This document shows, piece by piece, positions 25,956-34,312 of a stretch of 50,406 nucleotides of DNA (positions are counted from its first letter, which is position 1; each line of letters begins with the position of its first letter). The notes beneath the pieces are model-generated. The model searched no databases. It worked only from the letters and a program-made list of their open reading frames with translations, and was not told where the DNA came from. This DNA is from an uncultured Eggerthellaceae bacterium (GTDB lineage: Bacteria > Actinomycetota > Coriobacteriia > Coriobacteriales > Eggerthellaceae): NCBI GenBank assembly GCA_958454405.1, contig CAUEBO010000015.1, positions 1 through 50,406 on the forward strand. The letters are read 5' to 3'. A program made the translations under genes and the position numbers.

Positions 25956-26151
25956 AAGCCCTTCCTCAACCTGTTCTCGCCCCAGGTTGAACAAGGGCTT
26001 CCCAGCGGGCAGCGCTCCCCTCGCGCTTTGCGACTGAGGAGAGGCTGGGAAGCGAAGGCCTGCGAGATCCCCGAAGCAGAAGGGCCTGGGGAAGGGGTCC
26101 GCGAGATCCTGGGAGCGAAGCGACGGTCTCGCTGACCCCTTCCCCAGGCCC
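25956..26151. repeat. Two more large inverted repeats between mntP and pheA
   Basis: AAGCCCTT (25956-25963) and TCAACCTG (25966-25973) pair with CAGGTTGA (25983-25990) and AAGGGCTT (25993-26000). Further on, an 18-bp perfect stem (26082-26099 with 26134-26151) encloses a nested GCGAGATC/GGTCTCGC pair. Nothing protein-coding is seen in 25802-26207. The nest separates two convergent genes and may stop transcription from both sides. Confidence 0.7.
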
Positions 26152-26207
26152 AGAGTCGCAGGTCGATCAAGCAGCCAAGCATCTTCCGGCTCGACCCGCA
26201 GGTCCGA

Positions 26208-27059
26208 TCAAGCGACGGGGTAGCTGCCCAGCACCTTCACTTCGCGCAGCTTCAGGCGCAGGCAGTTCAGCGCCGTCTGGATGGCGGGGTCGTCGGCAGA
26301 GCCTTCGATGGTGACGAAGAACATGTACTCGCCGAGGGCCTGCTTCATGGGCCTCGACTGGATCATGCACATGTTCACGTTCGCGTATGCGAATTCGGAC
26401 AGGATCATGTGCAGCGTGCCGGCGCGGTCCACCTGCATGAACAGCGCCAGCGACGTTTTGTAGCGCTCGCCCCTGAACACGGGCGGGTGTCCCTGGCGTG
26501 CGATGAGGGCGAACGAGGTCTGGTTGCCGAAGTGGTCCTCGATGCCGCGCTCGTGCACGTCTGCGCCGTAGAGCTCGGCCGCGAAGGCGTTGGCTATGCC
26601 GGCGACATGCGGGTCCTCCACGGCGAGGCGCGCGCTCTCGGCCGTCGAGGACGTGGTGATGGTGGTGCGTCCGGGCAGTTTCTCAGCCAGGTAGCGGCGG
26701 CACTGGGCAAGGCCCTGCGGATGCGAGGCGACGGTGGTCACCTCGTGGATGTCGGCTCCCGGCGCGAGCAGCAGGCAGTGGTGGATGTCGAGCACCTCCT
26801 CGCCCAGGATGGTGGCCGAGCTTCTGAAGGCGAAGTTGTCGAGCGTGGCCGTGACCGAGCCCTCGAGCGAGTTCTCGGTGGCCACGACGCCGTACTCGCA
26901 CCGGCCGCGGTCCACGCAGTCGAACACCTCGCCGAGCGACGGGCATTCGATGAGCTCGGGCTCGTCGATGCCGAGGCGCGCGGCGAAGGCGCGAGCCGCC
27001 TCGTCGTGGTAGGTGCCGGCGGGGCCGAGGTAGGCGAAAGAGGGTGCGGTAGCGGTCAT
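26208..27059 (-). CDS. pheA: Prephenate dehydratase
   Basis: A 283-residue stand-alone enzyme converting prephenate to phenylpyruvate for phenylalanine synthesis. It starts MTATAPSFAYLGPAGTYHDEA. ENSLEGSVTATLDN and the segment TSSTAESARLAVED belong to the catalytic domain. The TRF motif reads TSF (GNQTSFALIA). The C-terminal ACT domain (about 190-283) has the Phe-binding motif as QSRP instead of ESRP. The start at 27059 is chosen because it gives the family N-terminus; the 38 upstream codons overlap the promoter. It is transcribed alone, convergent with mntP and divergent from hyaA. Confidence 0.92.
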   Translation of the reverse strand: MTATAPSFAYLGPAGTYHDEAARAFAARLGIDEPELIECPSLGEVFDCVDRGRCEYGVVATENSLEGSVTATLDNFAFRSSATILGEEVLDIHHCLLLAPGADIHEVTTVASHPQGLAQCRRYLAEKLPGRTTITTSSTAESARLAVEDPHVAGIANAFAAELYGADVHERGIEDHFGNQTSFALIARQGHPPVFRGERYKTSLALFMQVDRAGTLHMILSEFAYANVNMCMIQSRPMKQALGEYMFFVTIEGSADDPAIQTALNCLRLKLREVKVLGSYPVA

Positions 27060-27125
27060 GGTGCGTCCTTCGGTCGTCTCGTGTCGTGTGCGCTGGTTCC
27101 AAAAGCTTCGAAACGCGCGTCCACC

Positions 27126-27177
27126 ATGATACCCGTCTTTCGTCCGCACGCAACAGCGGGCACCTTTATGCAAAGGT
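27126..27177 (-). promoter_or_regulatory. pheA promoter and dyad
   Basis: On the minus strand, the -35 is TTGCGT (27148-27153) and the -10 is TATCAT (27126-27131), with a 16-bp spacer. Just upstream of the -35 is the inverted repeat ACCTTT (27162-27167) with AAAGGT (27172-27177), a possible operator. Confidence 0.5.
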
Positions 27178-27327
27178 TGCGCGAGGGCTCGCGTGGGCAG
27201 GGGGACGATCGATGGAATTCGAGGGTCGCTGTTTGCGGGAGCTCCGATCGCTTCCGGCGGGCGGCAGCCTTCGACGGCCCCGATGGCAGGAAGCTCGGTA
27301 CAAAACCGCTGATGTGAGGCGCAATTT

Positions 27328-27353
27328 TGTTACGTGGAAACAAATCTGTAACA
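27328..27353 (+). promoter_or_regulatory. Dyad TGTTAC-N14-GTAACA upstream of hyaA
   Basis: TGTTAC (27328-27333) and GTAACA (27348-27353) are perfect inverted arms in an AT-rich stretch 124 bases before hyaA. The rest of the 417-base pheA-hyaA gap is GC-rich with no gene seen. A binding site for a regulator of the hydrogenase operon is plausible; the spacing does not match a standard FNR site. Confidence 0.45.
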
Positions 27354-27476
27354 TTTTCGCGCCATTTGCGGGCTAATCGTTGCGCCTGCCGCAGCATCCC
27401 CCTCAACCGCCTCGTGTCTCGGAGAAAATATCGCCATGGTAGTACAAGACGAGAAGGCACCTGAGGAGGTGTGCAC

Positions 27477-28706
27477 ATGGAAACAGAGGCCAAAGTTTCG
27501 GAGTTTCAGGATTTGCTGTCCTCGCGCGGCGTATCCCGTCGCGACTTCATGAAGCTTTGCGGCGCCATTGCAGTCGCGGCCGGGCTCGGAGAGCTTGCCG
27601 CGCCGCGCGTGGCGCAGGCCCTCGAGAACTCCGTGATCGGCGCGACGAAGGGCAACCTGTACCCGGTCATTTGGATCGAGGGCGCGTCCTGCACGGGCTG
27701 CACCGAGTCGTTCGCGCAGGTCGAGACGCCTGACCCCGCATCGGTTGTGCTTGAGCTGATCTCGCTCAACTATTCCGAGACGCTGTCTGCGGCGGCCGGT
27801 CACTCGATGGAGGAGGCCAAGAGGCAGACGATCGAGGCCGGCGACTACATCCTGATCTACGAGGGGGCTGTGCTCGAAGGATGGAACGGCCAGGCGCTGC
27901 GCGTCGCGGACATTCCCGGCACCGAGCATCTGAAAGAGGCCGCCGAAAAGGCCAACGCCGTGGTCGCGCTCGGTTCGTGCGCGGTCAACGGCGGCTGGAT
28001 GGGGGCCCACCCCAACACGTCCGGCGCGCTCGGCGTGCAGGCGTTCCTGAAGAAGGCGGGCATCGACGTGCCGGTCATCAACATCCCCGGCTGCCCTGCG
28101 AACCCCGAGTGGCTCGTGTCGGTGCTGGTGGACGTCATCATGCTCGAGCGGATCCCGGCGCTCAACGGCGACAACAAGCCCGCCGGCATCTTCGACCAGA
28201 CGATCCACGACAACTGCGAGCGTCGCGGCCATTTCGAGAACGGCGAGTTCGTCTACCAGTTCGGTTCCGAGGAAGAGGCCAAGGGCTACTGCCTGTACCC
28301 GATGGGCTGCCGCGGACCGCAGACGAAGTCGAACTGCGGCGTGACCCTGTGGAACAACCGCCGCAGCTGGTGCGTGCAGGCGGGTTCCCCCTGCATCGGC
28401 TGCTGCGAGGCCAACCCGAACGATCCGGGCCAGAACTGGGTCGAAGTGAACACCCCGTTCTACAAGCGCCATCGCGACCTGCGCATCGGCGACTGGATGG
28501 TCCAGCCCGGCACCATCGCGCTCGGCATCACCGGCATCCTGGCCGCCGCCCTCGTGGTGCACGGCTTCGGCATGAAGGTGTCCGGCCGCATGGACGGCGG
28601 CGCCGACTTCGAGAAGGTCCGCAAGTGGGACGAGAAGCATCCCGGCCAGTCCATCGGCCAGTACGATGCCTCCAAGAAGAACGACGACGAGAAAGAAGGG
28701 AGGTAA
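27477..28706 (+). CDS. hyaA: [NiFe] hydrogenase small subunit, group 1
   Basis: A 409-residue protein with a Tat signal (SRRDFMKL, Arg21-Arg22, then a hydrophobic stretch to ~48). WIEGASCTGCTESFA (C72, C75) binds the proximal Fe-S cluster. GCRGPQTKSNCG and GSPCIGCCE supply medial and distal cluster ligands. A C-terminal membrane helix (~350-375) precedes a basic and acidic tail. It carries electrons from H2 towards the HyaC cytochrome b. The ATG at 27477 lies 6 bases after GAGGAGGT; the GTG at 27471 is too close to it. Export as a folded complex with HyaB is known for the family. Confidence 0.95.
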   Translation: METEAKVSEFQDLLSSRGVSRRDFMKLCGAIAVAAGLGELAAPRVAQALENSVIGATKGNLYPVIWIEGASCTGCTESFAQVETPDPASVVLELISLNYSETLSAAAGHSMEEAKRQTIEAGDYILIYEGAVLEGWNGQALRVADIPGTEHLKEAAEKANAVVALGSCAVNGGWMGAHPNTSGALGVQAFLKKAGIDVPVINIPGCPANPEWLVSVLVDVIMLERIPALNGDNKPAGIFDQTIHDNCERRGHFENGEFVYQFGSEEEAKGYCLYPMGCRGPQTKSNCGVTLWNNRRSWCVQAGSPCIGCCEANPNDPGQNWVEVNTPFYKRHRDLRIGDWMVQPGTIALGITGILAAALVVHGFGMKVSGRMDGGADFEKVRKWDEKHPGQSIGQYDASKKNDDEKEGR

Positions 28707-28712
28707 GCCGAC

Positions 28713-30377
28713 ATGACCCGTTCAGTTATCGACCCGATCACCCGCATCGAAGGCCATCTGCGCGTCGAGATGGAAGTGACCAACGGCAAGGTGTCCGACG
28801 CCTGGGTGTCCGGCGGCTGCTTCCGCGGCATGGAGCTCGTCGTGGAGAACCGCACGCCCGAGGATGCCGCGCAGATCGTGCAGCGCATCTGCGGCGTGTG
28901 CCCGATATCGCATGCCCATGCTTCCACCATCGCCGCCGAGAAGGCTTACGGCATCCAGATCTCCAACAACGCGCGCATCATCCGCAACCTGCTGGAGGGC
29001 GCCCAGTTCCTGCACAGCCACATCCTGTGGTTCTACAACCTGGCGGCGCTCGACTACGTGAACCCGATCAACGCGCTCGACGCCGATCCGGCCGACGCCT
29101 ATGATCTGGCCCAGGCTGCCGGCACGTCCACGAACAGCGACTTCGTCGCGCTCAAGGAGCGCCTGACGAACTTCGCCGCCAACGGCCAGCTGTCCATCTT
29201 CTCGGGCAACTGGTTCGACGCCGAGGACGGCACCGGCTACCAGCTGCCGCCCGAGCTCGACCTCATCTGCACGGCGCACTACCTTGAGGCGCTGACCATG
29301 CAGGCGAAGGCCTCCGAGATATCGGCGCTTCTGGGCGGCAAGATGCCGCACGTCATGACGCTCATCCCGGGCGGCACGGCCTTCGTGCCCACCGCGCAGA
29401 AGCTCGACGACCTCAAGTACCTGGTCGACGAGATCTACAACTGGGTGGAAGCCACGATGATCCCCGACACGCTGGCCATCGCGCCGTACTACATCGATGC
29501 GCTCAACTGGGGCAAGGGCTGCGGCCGCTACGTGGCCTGGGGCGTGTTCGAAGGCCAGGAGGCCACGACCGACTACGTCGAGCAGATGAAGAACCGCTAC
29601 CTGCCCATGGGCGTGATCGACGAGAACCTCAACATCTCCGACGTGGAGGAGAGCCTCATCACCGAGTACGTGGGCCACTCCTGGTACAAGGGCGAGGACA
29701 CCTACACCTCCCCGTACTTCACCACCGAGCCGGAGTACACCGAGTACAACGTGGACGACCGCTACACCTGGTGCAAGGCTCCCGCCTACGACGGCAAGCC
29801 CTACGAGGCCGGCGGGCTCTCCCGCGTCCTCGCGGCCTACCTGCGCGACGTTCCGTTCATCGTGGAGCAGGTCGACGGCTTGCTGGAGGCCCTGGGCGCT
29901 CCCGGCCAGATCGGCGTCGCGCAGTCGACGCTCGGTCGCACCGCTGTCCGCCAGATCGAGACGCTCTACATCGCCGGCCTCATGAAGGACTGGGTCGCGG
30001 AGCTGTGCGAGGCCGTCAAGAGCGGCGACAGCGAGTACTTCCGCGAGCCCGAGACCATCACCGGCGCCGGCACGGGCTTCTGGGAGGCCCCGCGCGGCGC
30101 GCTCTACCATTCCGAGAACGTTATCGACGGCAAGATCGACGGCTACCAGATCATCATCCCGACCACCTGGAACATCGCGCCGAAGAACGCCGAAGGCGTA
30201 CCCGGCCCGATGGAGCAGGCCCTCATCGGGGTGCCGGTGGGCGACGTCGAGAAGCCCATCAACGCCCTGCGCACCGTCCACAGCTTCGACCCGTGCACGG
30301 CCTGCGCGGTGCACGTCACCGAGCCGGCGACGGGCAAGAGCTTCGAGACCGTCACGAGCCCCTGGGGGGTGAAGTAA
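28713..30377 (+). CDS. hyaB: [NiFe] hydrogenase large subunit
   Basis: A 554-residue subunit holding the NiFe site. The L1 motif is RICGVCPISHAHAST (C60, C63) and the L2 motif is DPCTACAVH (C528, C531, His534). The 20 residues after His534 form the C-terminal extension that the HyaD protease removes after nickel insertion; a matching protease is encoded at 32394. Its Shine-Dalgarno AAGGGAGG overlaps the end of hyaA, 6 bases between the genes. It has no signal peptide and is exported on the small subunit's Tat signal. Confidence 0.96.
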   Translation: MTRSVIDPITRIEGHLRVEMEVTNGKVSDAWVSGGCFRGMELVVENRTPEDAAQIVQRICGVCPISHAHASTIAAEKAYGIQISNNARIIRNLLEGAQFLHSHILWFYNLAALDYVNPINALDADPADAYDLAQAAGTSTNSDFVALKERLTNFAANGQLSIFSGNWFDAEDGTGYQLPPELDLICTAHYLEALTMQAKASEISALLGGKMPHVMTLIPGGTAFVPTAQKLDDLKYLVDEIYNWVEATMIPDTLAIAPYYIDALNWGKGCGRYVAWGVFEGQEATTDYVEQMKNRYLPMGVIDENLNISDVEESLITEYVGHSWYKGEDTYTSPYFTTEPEYTEYNVDDRYTWCKAPAYDGKPYEAGGLSRVLAAYLRDVPFIVEQVDGLLEALGAPGQIGVAQSTLGRTAVRQIETLYIAGLMKDWVAELCEAVKSGDSEYFREPETITGAGTGFWEAPRGALYHSENVIDGKIDGYQIIIPTTWNIAPKNAEGVPGPMEQALIGVPVGDVEKPINALRTVHSFDPCTACAVHVTEPATGKSFETVTSPWGVK

Positions 30378-30378
30378 C

Positions 30379-31068
30379 ATGGCGCACTTGGCACACTACC
30401 GCGAAGCGCATCCGCTGCCCTTCGTCGTCACGCACTGGATCAACCTCGTGTGCATGATTCTGCTCATCATCACGGGCTTCAGCATCCACTTCCCGTTCTG
30501 GCCCGAGTTCATGGGCATCGCCCGCGGCGTGCACGTGTTCTGCGGCTTCGTGCTGTTCATCAACTGCATCGTCCGCGTCCTTCTGGCCTTCTTCGTGAAG
30601 TCCGCCCCCACGGGCGGCACGCGCAAGCAGGTCACGGACTTCAAGACGTGGCTGCCGCAGAAGGACAACCGCCATCAGGCGGGCGCGTGGATCAAGTACT
30701 ATCTGTTCCTGAAGAAGGACCATCCGCTGGGCGCCAAGCTGGGCGTGCCGCAGAAGATCAGCTACCTGCTGATCCCGGTGCTCATCATCGTCATGTTCTA
30801 CACGGGCCTGTGCCTGTGGAACCCGACGATGAACGTCGCCTTCTTCGCGGCCGGCACCGAGCTGGTGGGCGGCCTGATGTCGATGCGCATCATCCACTAC
30901 TTCATGATGTACGTCTTCATCTGCTTCATGTTCATCCATCTGTACCTGGCGAACATCGAGGGCCTGTCCCCGTCGGCGCTCATGCTCTTCCGCAAGGAGC
31001 ACGGCGGCATGGTGTACGACCCCGACAAGCATGTCATCGTGGGCGAGGACGACCTCGGCCACAAGTAG
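30379..31068 (+). CDS. hyaC: Hydrogenase cytochrome b subunit
   Basis: A 229-residue membrane protein with four helices (about 15-35, 48-73, 128-150, 170-195). HPLPFVVTHWINLV and RGVHVFCGF supply His residues in the first two helices, and MRIIHYFMMYVFICFMFIHLYLA carries the last pair, fitting di-heme HyaC/PhsC-like cytochromes b that reduce the quinone pool. It starts one base after the hyaB stop with GGGGGGTGAAG upstream. A loop between helices 2 and 3 is rich in basic residues. Confidence 0.92.
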   Translation: MAHLAHYREAHPLPFVVTHWINLVCMILLIITGFSIHFPFWPEFMGIARGVHVFCGFVLFINCIVRVLLAFFVKSAPTGGTRKQVTDFKTWLPQKDNRHQAGAWIKYYLFLKKDHPLGAKLGVPQKISYLLIPVLIIVMFYTGLCLWNPTMNVAFFAAGTELVGGLMSMRIIHYFMMYVFICFMFIHLYLANIEGLSPSALMLFRKEHGGMVYDPDKHVIVGEDDLGHK

Positions 31069-31075
31069 CAGGGTC

Positions 31076-31187
31076 GCGGCGGCCTGAGGGCCGCCGCACC
31101 TGTTCGTTGTTTGAGCGAGTTGCGGGTGCCTCTGACGGGTGCCCGCGTTGTGAACGGCCCGCAGGCGATGTCTGCGGGCCGTTTTTT
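31076..31187 (+). terminator. Terminators of the hyaABC operon
   Basis: The first hairpin is GCGGCGGCC (31076-31084) with GGCCGCCGC (31089-31097). The second is AACGGCCCGCAG (31153-31164) with CTGCGGGCCGTT (31172-31183), followed by six T (31182-31187). The second is a textbook rho-independent terminator for the + strand. Confidence 0.88.
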
Positions 31188-31747
31188 CATGCTCGGTCGC
31201 GTTCGATGAAGCGGACGAACGCAGCCGCCTGCCGCTCCAGGTAGGGGGCGGAGGCGCCCAGCTCGAGCACGCCGTTCGGGGCTTGTTCGGCTATGCGGGC
31301 GATGGTGAGGCGGGGCTTGTTCATGACGTGCGCATCGAGGAAGCTGAGCACGCCGACGAGCTGGTCCTGGGCGTGCGCCGCACCGCTCATGCCTATGCTG
31401 GCGCCTGCCAGCGCGACGGGCTTGCCGGCGAGCACCTGCCCCTCGGACTGGCTTGCAGGGCGCGAGAGCCAGTCGATGAGGTTCTTGAGCGGCCCTGGGA
31501 TGGCATGGTTGTACTCGGGGCTGAACAGCCATACGCCGTCAGCCGAGCTCACCGCTTCGCGCACGCGCGCCACGGGTTCGGGGGCCGGGTGCTCGATGTC
31601 CTGGTTCATGAAGGGGACGTCGTGCCAGTCGAGGATGGAGATCTCCACAGCGGGGTGGTTCTTTTGGACGACGGCGACCGCCGCCTCGGCGAGCTGGCGG
31701 TTGTAGCTGCCGTTCCGCAGCGATCCGACGATGGCGAGCATGCGCAT
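31187..31747 (-). CDS. NADPH-dependent FMN reductase family protein
   Basis: A 186-residue flavodoxin-fold protein. The phosphate-binding loop of FMN is AIVGSLRNGSYNRQLAEA near the N-terminus, SPEYNHAIPGPLKNLIDWLSR is the second family signature, and GASIGMSGAAHAQ is the loop near the flavin ring. These enzymes use NAD(P)H to reduce FMN, azo dyes, quinones or chromate. The start at 31747 has AAGGAAAGGAAC upstream on the minus strand. It sits in inverse orientation between hyaC and the hyaD gene, and its stop codon overlaps the T-tract of the hya terminator. Confidence 0.88.
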   Translation of the reverse strand: MRMLAIVGSLRNGSYNRQLAEAAVAVVQKNHPAVEISILDWHDVPFMNQDIEHPAPEPVARVREAVSSADGVWLFSPEYNHAIPGPLKNLIDWLSRPASQSEGQVLAGKPVALAGASIGMSGAAHAQDQLVGVLSFLDAHVMNKPRLTIARIAEQAPNGVLELGASAPYLERQAAAFVRFIERDRA

Positions 31748-31925
31748 GTCCGTTCCTTTCCTTGCGGTGGATAGCAGGGTGCCGCCAAAGCTTCGCGGCG
31801 CCTCGTATGCTGCCAACAGGATAGCAGATGGATGCGGATGGGGGACGCGCGAGGGTCGATGTCGCTGGGCCGTTGCGCCGCGCCGCTCGACTGAGGGCGC
31901 GATGCGGGCCGCCCGAGCCGGCCGC

Positions 31926-31931
31926 TATAAT
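31926..31931 (+). promoter_or_regulatory. Perfect -10 box TATAAT upstream of the membrane protein/hyaD pair
   Basis: TATAAT at 31926-31931 stands 32 bases before the GTG at 31963, with GAGGAAGGAAG in between. The -35 region is not recognisable (TGCGGG). It shows that hyaD has its own promoter and is not dependent on the hyaABC transcript. Confidence 0.5.
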
Positions 31932-31962
31932 GGGGAACGAGAGAAACGAGGAAGGAAGCACC

Positions 31963-32391
31963 GTGGCCGAGTTGACCGACGAGCAAATCGCGCAGGAGGA
32001 CAAGTTCCTCGAAGGGCTGCCGCGCATCAACGTGGGCGCGCTGTTCCTGCCGCCCATCTGGGGCCCGGCGCATGGTTTCTGGGCGACCATCCTGTTCTAT
32101 CCCATCTGGCTGTTCGCCGACAACATGTTCTACGCGGCGTGGACCGAACGCACGCCGCTGGCGCTGATCGCGGCGTTGGCGGTGTTCGTCACCCTGACCG
32201 CGGGGACCGTGGCGTTCTCGATCGTGGGCCAGCCGCTGGCGGCGCACCGAGCGGAAGACCGCGGCGTGAGCCGGGAAGCCTATCTGCGCAGGCAGCGCAT
32301 CTGGGCGGTCGTCAGCGTGGTCGCGGGCCTGGCCATGATCGCGGCCGCGACGTACTACAACCTGGCCATCCGTCCCACGCTGGGGGCCTGA
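31963..32391 (+). CDS. Small membrane protein, unrecognised
   Basis: A 142-residue protein. A hydrophilic N-terminus (VAELTDEQIAQEDKFLEGL) is followed by NVGALFLPPIWGPAHGFWAT, a motif seen in small DUF2628-like membrane proteins. About three membrane helices follow, with a basic loop (AHRAEDRGVSREAYLRRQR) before the last. The GTG start follows GAGGAAGGAA by 5 bases; the upstream in-frame ATG overlaps the TATAAT box and is rejected. It precedes the hydrogenase maturation protease gene by 2 bases, so the pair is co-transcribed. A role in hydrogenase assembly is possible but unsupported by motif. Confidence 0.7.
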   Translation: MAELTDEQIAQEDKFLEGLPRINVGALFLPPIWGPAHGFWATILFYPIWLFADNMFYAAWTERTPLALIAALAVFVTLTAGTVAFSIVGQPLAAHRAEDRGVSREAYLRRQRIWAVVSVVAGLAMIAAATYYNLAIRPTLGA

Positions 32392-32393
32392 CG

Positions 32394-32972
32394 ATGGCTG
32401 CGGAGGATCGATCCGACGCGGATTCGCGCAGCGGCGCTGCCCTGCCGCCGGAAGGGCCCGTCGGTTCGGGCGCTGCGCCTTCCATCGCGGTCATCTGCGT
32501 GGGAAACAAGCTCATGCTGGACGACGGGCTGGGGCCGGCCGTCTACGAGGAGCTGGTGGCTCGCTACGAGTTCCCCGGGAACGTGGAACTGTTCGACGTG
32601 GGCTGCCTGAGCATGGACATGCTGCCGTACGTGCGCGATTACGACGTGGTGATCACCGTGGACGCGGTGGACGGCACCGATGCGGAGCCGGGCACGGTGT
32701 TCCGGTTCGAGCCGGACGCCATGGCGCGCCGCAGCGGCGCGACGGCTTCGCTGCACGACCTCAAGCTGGTCGACCTGTTCGACGCCGCGCTGCTTCTGGG
32801 CTACGAATCCCAGGGCCTGTGCCTGGGCATGCAGGTGGAGAACCCCTCGCCCTCGGCTGCGACCATCGGCCTGACGCCCAAGGTGCACGATGCGCTGCCC
32901 CTGCTCGTGGACACGGTCGCGGGCGAGCTGGCGCGGCTCGGCTCCGCTCCCGTGCCGCGCACGCCCTGCTGA
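32394..32972 (+). CDS. hyaD: Hydrogenase maturation protease
   Basis: A 192-residue protein of the HyaD/HybD/HycI peptidase family. VICVGNKLMLDDGLGPAVYEE is the N-terminal signature, with Asp in place of the usual Glu as first nickel ligand. ITVDAVDG supplies the second ligand and SLHDLKLVDL the His. It checks nickel loading and cleaves the C-terminal extension of HyaB (after His534 here). The first ~28 residues are polar and non-conserved. It is separated from hyaABC by an inverted flavin reductase gene. No hypABCDEF genes are in the window. Confidence 0.9.
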   Translation: MAAEDRSDADSRSGAALPPEGPVGSGAAPSIAVICVGNKLMLDDGLGPAVYEELVARYEFPGNVELFDVGCLSMDMLPYVRDYDVVITVDAVDGTDAEPGTVFRFEPDAMARRSGATASLHDLKLVDLFDAALLLGYESQGLCLGMQVENPSPSAATIGLTPKVHDALPLLVDTVAGELARLGSAPVPRTPC

Positions 32973-33174
32973 AGCTGCGGGTGCCGTCCCGGCCGGCGTT
33001 ACGGGCCGGATCTTCCCGTGTCGAAGGGATGACGGGCGATCGCCGATTTCCCCACAACCCCCGATTGGCGGGCGCGTTCCCTCTGCGCCAGCGGTATCGT
33101 TTCGAACCGATGCGAACCGCTGTGCCCGCTGCGCGCCTCGGGTGCGAGGCGGCGGCGAGAAGGAGTGCACGCCC

Positions 33175-33597
33175 ATGCAAGTCAACACCATCAGCGCCTA
33201 CGAAACCACGGCCGAAGCGTTCTTCGAGCGCCTTGCGGAATGGAAGGCCGACCTCGTGCTGGACACGAGGCTGAAGAACACGAACCAGCTGTCCGGCTTC
33301 ACGAAGCGCGACGACCTGGCGTTCTTCGTCGATCGCCTTGCACATGCGCGCTACGTCCACGACAAGCTGTTCGCGCCCGCGCCCACCATGCTCGAGCGCT
33401 ACCTGCACGGCAACATCGGCTGGGAAGCGTACGCCGAGGCCTATCGCGAGGACATGCGCGAACGCGAGGCGGTGCCCCGGTTCTTCGAAAGCTACGGCGA
33501 GTTCGACTCCGTCGCGCTCGTGGGCACGGCCACGCGCGCCCGCCGATCGCACGTCGAAGTGCTCAAGAGCATGCTCGACGCCTACCAGGAAGCATAG
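33175..33597 (+). CDS. DUF488 family protein
   Basis: A 140-residue protein. DLVLDTRLKNTNQLSGFTKRDDLAFFVDR is split across the conserved DUF488 core (Asp-x-Arg, then a loop and helix), and EAYAEAYREDMRER is typical of the second half. The family function is not established. The ATG follows AAGGAG by 8 bases. The 200-base gap before it holds a small reverse-orientation CATCCC-type repeat piece (33021-33033) and nothing else recognisable. Confidence 0.82.
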   Translation: MQVNTISAYETTAEAFFERLAEWKADLVLDTRLKNTNQLSGFTKRDDLAFFVDRLAHARYVHDKLFAPAPTMLERYLHGNIGWEAYAEAYREDMREREAVPRFFESYGEFDSVALVGTATRARRSHVEVLKSMLDAYQEA

Positions 33598-33608
33598 GCC
33601 CTCGCGGG

Positions 33609-34202
33609 CTACCTTGGCACGGCGTCGTGGCGCATGAGCCCATGGCGGACGCAGTAGGTGTACAGCACGCCGCCGCCCAAATGCGGCAGGCGGGCCTCGC
33701 ATCCTTGCTCGGGATAGAGCTTCTCCAGCGCCAGACGGTCGTAGCCCACCACGGCCGCGAACGCGATGAAATGGTCCTTCGCCATGGGGTGGTCGAGCAC
33801 GACGTGCCAATCGCCCTCGGCGTCCTCAACCGATGCGCGATGGGAATCGTCCGGCGGCCGGGCTTCGAGCGCATCGAGTTTCCTGCCGCAACAGGACACT
33901 TCGGCATTTCCTGTGGTGGTGACGATGTTTCCGCAGGTCGGACAAAGGTAGAACGCGATGCGCTTCATGCTTCCTCCTGATCTCCCGTCGGGGGAGAGGC
34001 TTCCGGAGAGCAGCGTTTCCACCGTCGTGCCAAGCTGCGCCGCCAGCGCAGGCAGAAGCGCCACGTCGGGGCATCCGCCTCCGCGCTCCCATTTCGAGAC
34101 GGCTTTGTCGCTCACTCCCACGCCTTCGGCGAGCTCGCGCTGCGTGAGCCCGTGCTCGGTTCTCAGACGGCGGATGAGCGCGCCGGTTTTCAACGTGTCC
34201 AT
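33609..34202 (-). CDS. XRE-type HTH regulator fused to a desulforedoxin-like zinc/iron domain
   Basis: A 197-residue protein. Residues ~8-62 are an HTH_3 domain (TQRELAEGVGVSDKAVSKWERG). Then comes a small metal-binding module, FYLCPTCGNIVTTTG...EVSCCGRKL (C-x2-C...C-C), like desulforedoxin or the N-terminus of desulfoferrodoxin. The following WHVVLDHPMAKDHFIAFAAVVG resembles the superoxide reductase core, though few of its iron ligands are evident. It may be a redox- or metal-sensing regulator. The start follows GGGAGGAAG on the minus strand. It converges with the DUF488 gene, 11 bases apart. Confidence 0.85.
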   Translation of the reverse strand: MDTLKTGALIRRLRTEHGLTQRELAEGVGVSDKAVSKWERGGGCPDVALLPALAAQLGTTVETLLSGSLSPDGRSGGSMKRIAFYLCPTCGNIVTTTGNAEVSCCGRKLDALEARPPDDSHRASVEDAEGDWHVVLDHPMAKDHFIAFAAVVGYDRLALEKLYPEQGCEARLPHLGGGVLYTYCVRHGLMRHDAVPR

Positions 34203-34312
34203 GGTCTTCCTCCCGTGATCGGCGTGCGCTCCACGATACGCGCGCCGCGGCGCGGGCGCAATGAACGCTCCGTAGAGCGATGCGGCTTCGCTGGACCCGC
34301 TTCAGGGCCGGC

